A stretch of DNA of 64,000 bases. Source: Spirodela intermedia. Its lineage: Eukaryota > Streptophyta > Magnoliopsida > Alismatales > Araceae. Of the stretch, positions 60,381-64,000 are shown piece by piece; within the stretch, counting starts at the first letter, position 1; each line of letters opens with the position of its first letter. Position numbers and translations under genes: made by a program. Where the stretch lies: NCBI GenBank assembly GCA_902729315.2, contig LR746280.1, positions 805,001-869,000 of the forward strand, written 5' to 3'. The notes below the pieces were generated by a model. The model was not told the origin of the DNA, did not search any database, and saw only the letters and a program-made list of their open reading frames with translations.

Positions 60381-63300
60381 GAGTAGATGATAAGTCTTCA
60401 TTATCATGAGTTTATAATTAGTAAATAATATAATTTTAGTCTTAACTCATGATAAATAGACTTATATTTATGTTAAATTATGAAAAGTGATTTTTAGTCA
60501 ATTAATGTGATTTTTTTGACTAATTATGTGATTTTTTACAAATTTATATGATTTTTATAGTCCTATTTTTGAGATAAATAAATAAAAATAGAGCAAGATA
60601 AAAATATAGCAAAACGAGAAGACTCGCTGGCCAGTCGGGCCCGCAAATAAGTTGGAAGCATAGTCGAGGAGAGCTGTGAGTAGGAGCTCAAGCGGTTAGG
60701 ATAGTGGAGGCACATGTGCGCCACTCCCTTTCCACGTCACTAGTGGCTAGCTGACTGTAAAGTAAGGAGTGGTCGTACACGTGAGAGAAATAGACCCATT
60801 AATTCTAAAATGTGATATTACTATATATTTGCCTAAAACTTTGACGCACAAATGATGTGGCACTAAACCCGTGTCACACCTTTTCCCTAAAAGCTTCGAA
60901 GACTTAAATATCGAAACTATTAATTCGTTATAACAGAGATATACCATGATGATGTCAATTGATAAGGACATTAGAGTACTTCTTATTTCAATCTCTTTTA
61001 TACAGGTGAACAACTGACGCGGGTTTGAATCCTCTTAGAGCCAAAACTCGTATTTTTATTTGATTATCGTGATTTATTTGCAAATCAGCGGTGAAGGATT
61101 AAGTCGTCATAATTGCTAGATTATTGGTAAAAATCTTGTCAACGCAATTCGCAGAGCATTGTTACTAAAACTACTGAATGATTTGCGATAAAATGATCGC
61201 GAATCTATCGAGTAAATGATCTTTGATTGATCGACAAACAAGCTGTCGTTGAGAGGAGGATGATCCATTAGGAAACAAGTTGTCACCTCTTGAAAGCATA
61301 TCGGATGCGATGAAGAGCCTCCTCTTACTATGCGGACCTGATAATGAATCTCTCTGACACGCGCCCCACCTCTATCTAGCTGATCTTCATCGGGTGACAA
61401 CTATTAGAGAGCCGCAAAGTCACCATTTTTTTACTCTACCGGGTGACATCAACTAAAGATGATTCGATGACTCATTTCATTGATCTCTATACTTTACAAG
61501 GAGATCTAAAGATTGCTCACGTCCTCTTTGTTTAAGGAGAGCTTTCGAGGTCGTGAACACTACACGACAATCTTTTTGAACGTTCAAGATTCCAGTGTGT
61601 TACTGATGTATCACCGCCGCGACACCGAAACTCTGTTTTTCTACTTTCAACTTAATTTTCACTTCATTTAGTGATAATTTGTGTGATTTAAATTTACCAA
61701 GATATACTTCATTTAATTAAGATTCTTCCGACTTTAATAGATTTTAATTTGATCAATTAAATCATTTGTAATCGCTTACGTAAGAATCACTAAGTGGAAC
61801 TCTATTTCTGTGTGATTTACGTTTGTCGGGAGCTGATGTCATTATAACGTCCACACCCTTATTTTTTTTTGTGAATTTTAAATATATTTTATTTTTATTT
61901 TCTAGTATAAAATTTATAGAAAATCATATTCTTTGAAATTTTGAAAAAGTATCCGATATTATATTACATCCCTATGATTGACTTAGAAAATTATTACTAT
62001 TTTTGTAAGTTTTATTAAATTATAATTGATATATTTGTTTAAAAATACTTCTAAATATCCAAAAATTAGTCTTTTCTACTTTTATAAATTTTAAATTTAC
62101 ATGATTTATTATAAAATAACTAAGTCACGTTAGTGGATAAGCCCACTTGACTACTTCATAATCATTAGAGGAAATCTCAACTTTAGAGGCAAGTACACAA
62201 GTAGCAATGAAGTGTTAGGGCTGAAATCAATAAGCTAAAGTTGGCTATGGCATTCAACTCCTTAAGTCAATTTGATGAGATTCCTCATTCTCTTGTATTA
62301 CAAGTAACTTACTACTCATTTTTTACATTTTGGAGAGTAAACATAGGGGTCACCAATTGTTGACATCAACAACACCACTTCATAACTATATGAGAAAATT
62401 ATAGAGATAGCTAGAGAAAAGATATTATTTGTATAGTGTATTATCCTAGGGGAGTTAATAATATACATTCCCTTTAGTCCTTATGTACTTTTGCATAGTG
62501 GTGAGGCCACTCAATCTTGTTAAAGTGATGACTGACGCTTGCACAAGAGACAAGGGCTCAAAAAAGTTCTACTCTCATATAAGGTAGACCATTGAAAAAG
62601 TCTACTACATGTGAGCTAGGCCACATTGGACAAAGGACAATCTCTCATGTGCATTTTAGATGCCATAATCTTGAATGAGACACTAATAAGAGGATAAGCT
62701 TTGACCCTTAACCTACTACTCTTATTAGACACATTAGAATAGTGCACAAGACTCAATAATAATGTTTTCTATCTCACTTATTTAATCAACAATGGGGGTA
62801 TCCACAATTTTTTCTGATAAAAAGAAATGTCAAAAATTAACTTGACATTGTCACAAAGGAAGCACATACTATGATTCTCACTACTGATAGGAATGTATAA
62901 TAGATTTCATGATTTGACTAATGTACGACTTTTACACCATTTGGACTAGTGATTTTAACACAATGCTGGCATGTAGTGTAATAACACAACAATATGACAT
63001 TTGCATGCCATGCATAACTTGGCACAACCAACATAGATGTGGAAGTGTCCATCATTATGTGCTGTGACAAATGATAGGTTCTAATCATTATGTGTAAAAT
63101 ATGTCAAACTTTAATATTTATAATTAGTTTCAAAAAGTCAAAATCAAAATTCAGTGAATCTAGGTTGATTCACATGAATGACTGTCAATTTTGGCATTAA
63201 CTATGTTCCATGCATCCATTGGTGCAAAAAAAAAAAGAACATGAGGAACAAGGAAAAAATCATCATGTCTACTTTTTGGTCTCACTTGTTGCTTCATGTT

Positions 63301-64000
63301 ATCACCAATAGTTATGTGTACTAATGTCTTTGGCCACAACTCACAGCCACTTGAAGATCTGATGCAACCATCTGAACATGTAATACATTAAGTGGGAGCT
63401 AAGAGCAAAAGATTTTAAGAAGTGAAGCAGAACATTTGAAAACAAAGAGTGAATACAGGACAAGACATAAGCAAGGGAGGAAATAAAGAAAAAAAGAAAA
63501 ACACCCACTAGCTGATTTTATTTTGCCGGGAGTAAAATGAGAAAATGCTTTATGATGACACCAATTAACATTCACATAAAGCATTTAGATCACACAACAA
63601 CACCTAAACATAGCTTGAGTGAAAGTTGTCCCTATCTTCCACCTAGGGATGAAAACATGAATGCTGAAATAAAATTGAGTGTGAAATTAGTAATAAAATA
63701 AACAAGCATGAAGAAAGTCTAATCCCATCTTGTGCCTATCACCTATGTGACCAAGGTATTTAATACAAAAATAGAACACAATTCAAATAGAAACTAAGTT
63801 TGTAAGCACTTAGAGAGAGCTCGACCTTTGAGAACCAAAACTCTTCGTTTTGCTGCTAGGCTCCACCACACACTCCACATGTGTTAGGGTCCACCCCCCT
63901 TTTTCTCTTTTGAGACCAAATTAACCTGATAATGAACTTTGACATTGGGCCCAACATTACTAGTCATTTATAATTCCACCTTGCCACCCTTCATAAATTT
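60381..64000. other. Gene-poor AT-rich spacer
   Basis: I see no gene in these 3.6 kb. Short minus-strand frames at 60747-61013 and 61116-61400 have no domains. A somewhat GC-richer block at 60610-61640 may be an unrelated repeat fragment. Around 60480-60560 a TGATTTTT motif recurs several times. The stretch 62200-62800 has the look of retroelement LTR or leader sequence, but I could not pair it with a second copy. Confidence 0.5.

Noticed and set aside
61015-61045. Sequence resembling a tRNA T-arm (GGTTTGAATCC)
   Set aside because: No matching acceptor stem, D-arm or anticodon arm could be found around it.
1-64000. CRISPR arrays, bacterial operons or a novel defence-type gene cluster
   Set aside because: The window is a eukaryotic nuclear region. 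The repeats are microsatellites, tandem duplications or retroelement pieces, and the genes belong to known plant families.

Overview
The window is nuclear DNA from a flowering plant. It has intron-rich genes with clearly plant orthologues (TRB-type single-Myb factor, Dof factor, ATH1-type BELL homeobox gene), long AT-rich introns, many GA/CT microsatellites, decayed Ty1/copia retroelements and a piece of plastid DNA buried in an intron. The lineage cannot be fixed from the sequence; GC-rich single-exon genes beside AT-rich introns would fit a non-grass monocot or an early-diverging angiosperm. I read nine protein genes by hand, placing splice junctions by reading frame and family conservation. 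All seven spliced genes that are complete in the window give a continuous frame to a stop.

Layout. 1-1466 (-): 5' part of a TRB-type telomere-repeat-binding Myb gene that may run off the left edge. 1941-4919 (+): CXXC zinc-binding protein (DUF866/CZIB), divergent from TRB over a 474-bp shared promoter. 5784-12032 (-): PITH-domain protein, 9 exons. 12875-13492 (-): CHMP1 (ESCRT-III), one exon, followed by a GA/CT microsatellite of about 280 bp. 14240-28049 (-): NAT10/Kre33-type RNA cytidine acetyltransferase, 26 exons, 1032 aa. 29061-38323 (-): proteasome-associated deubiquitinase UBP6/USP14, 18 exons, 480 aa. 39284-39778 (-): Dof zinc-finger factor. 40634-49017 (-): two-KH RNA-binding protein with a Tyr/Gly/Pro/Gln-rich tail, 7 exons. 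56680-58646 (+): ATH1-like BELL homeodomain gene, 4 exons, with a GC-rich leader region. The stretches 49.4-52.6 kb and 58.7-64 kb are gene-poor and hold copia remnants.

The genes are housekeeping or regulatory and do not form one pathway. No new multi-gene system is visible. The most notable points are: a decayed, chimeric plastid insertion (ycf2 joined to ycf1) inside KH intron 1; three introns that need GC-AG splice sites; a UBP6 first exon with only 10 coding bases; an unidentified fragment of about 350 bp nested in a dead copia element; a possible membrane-type upstream ORF before ATH1; and a gene set that, from memory of Arabidopsis locus numbers, looks like the unfractionated ancestor of two duplicated Arabidopsis segments.
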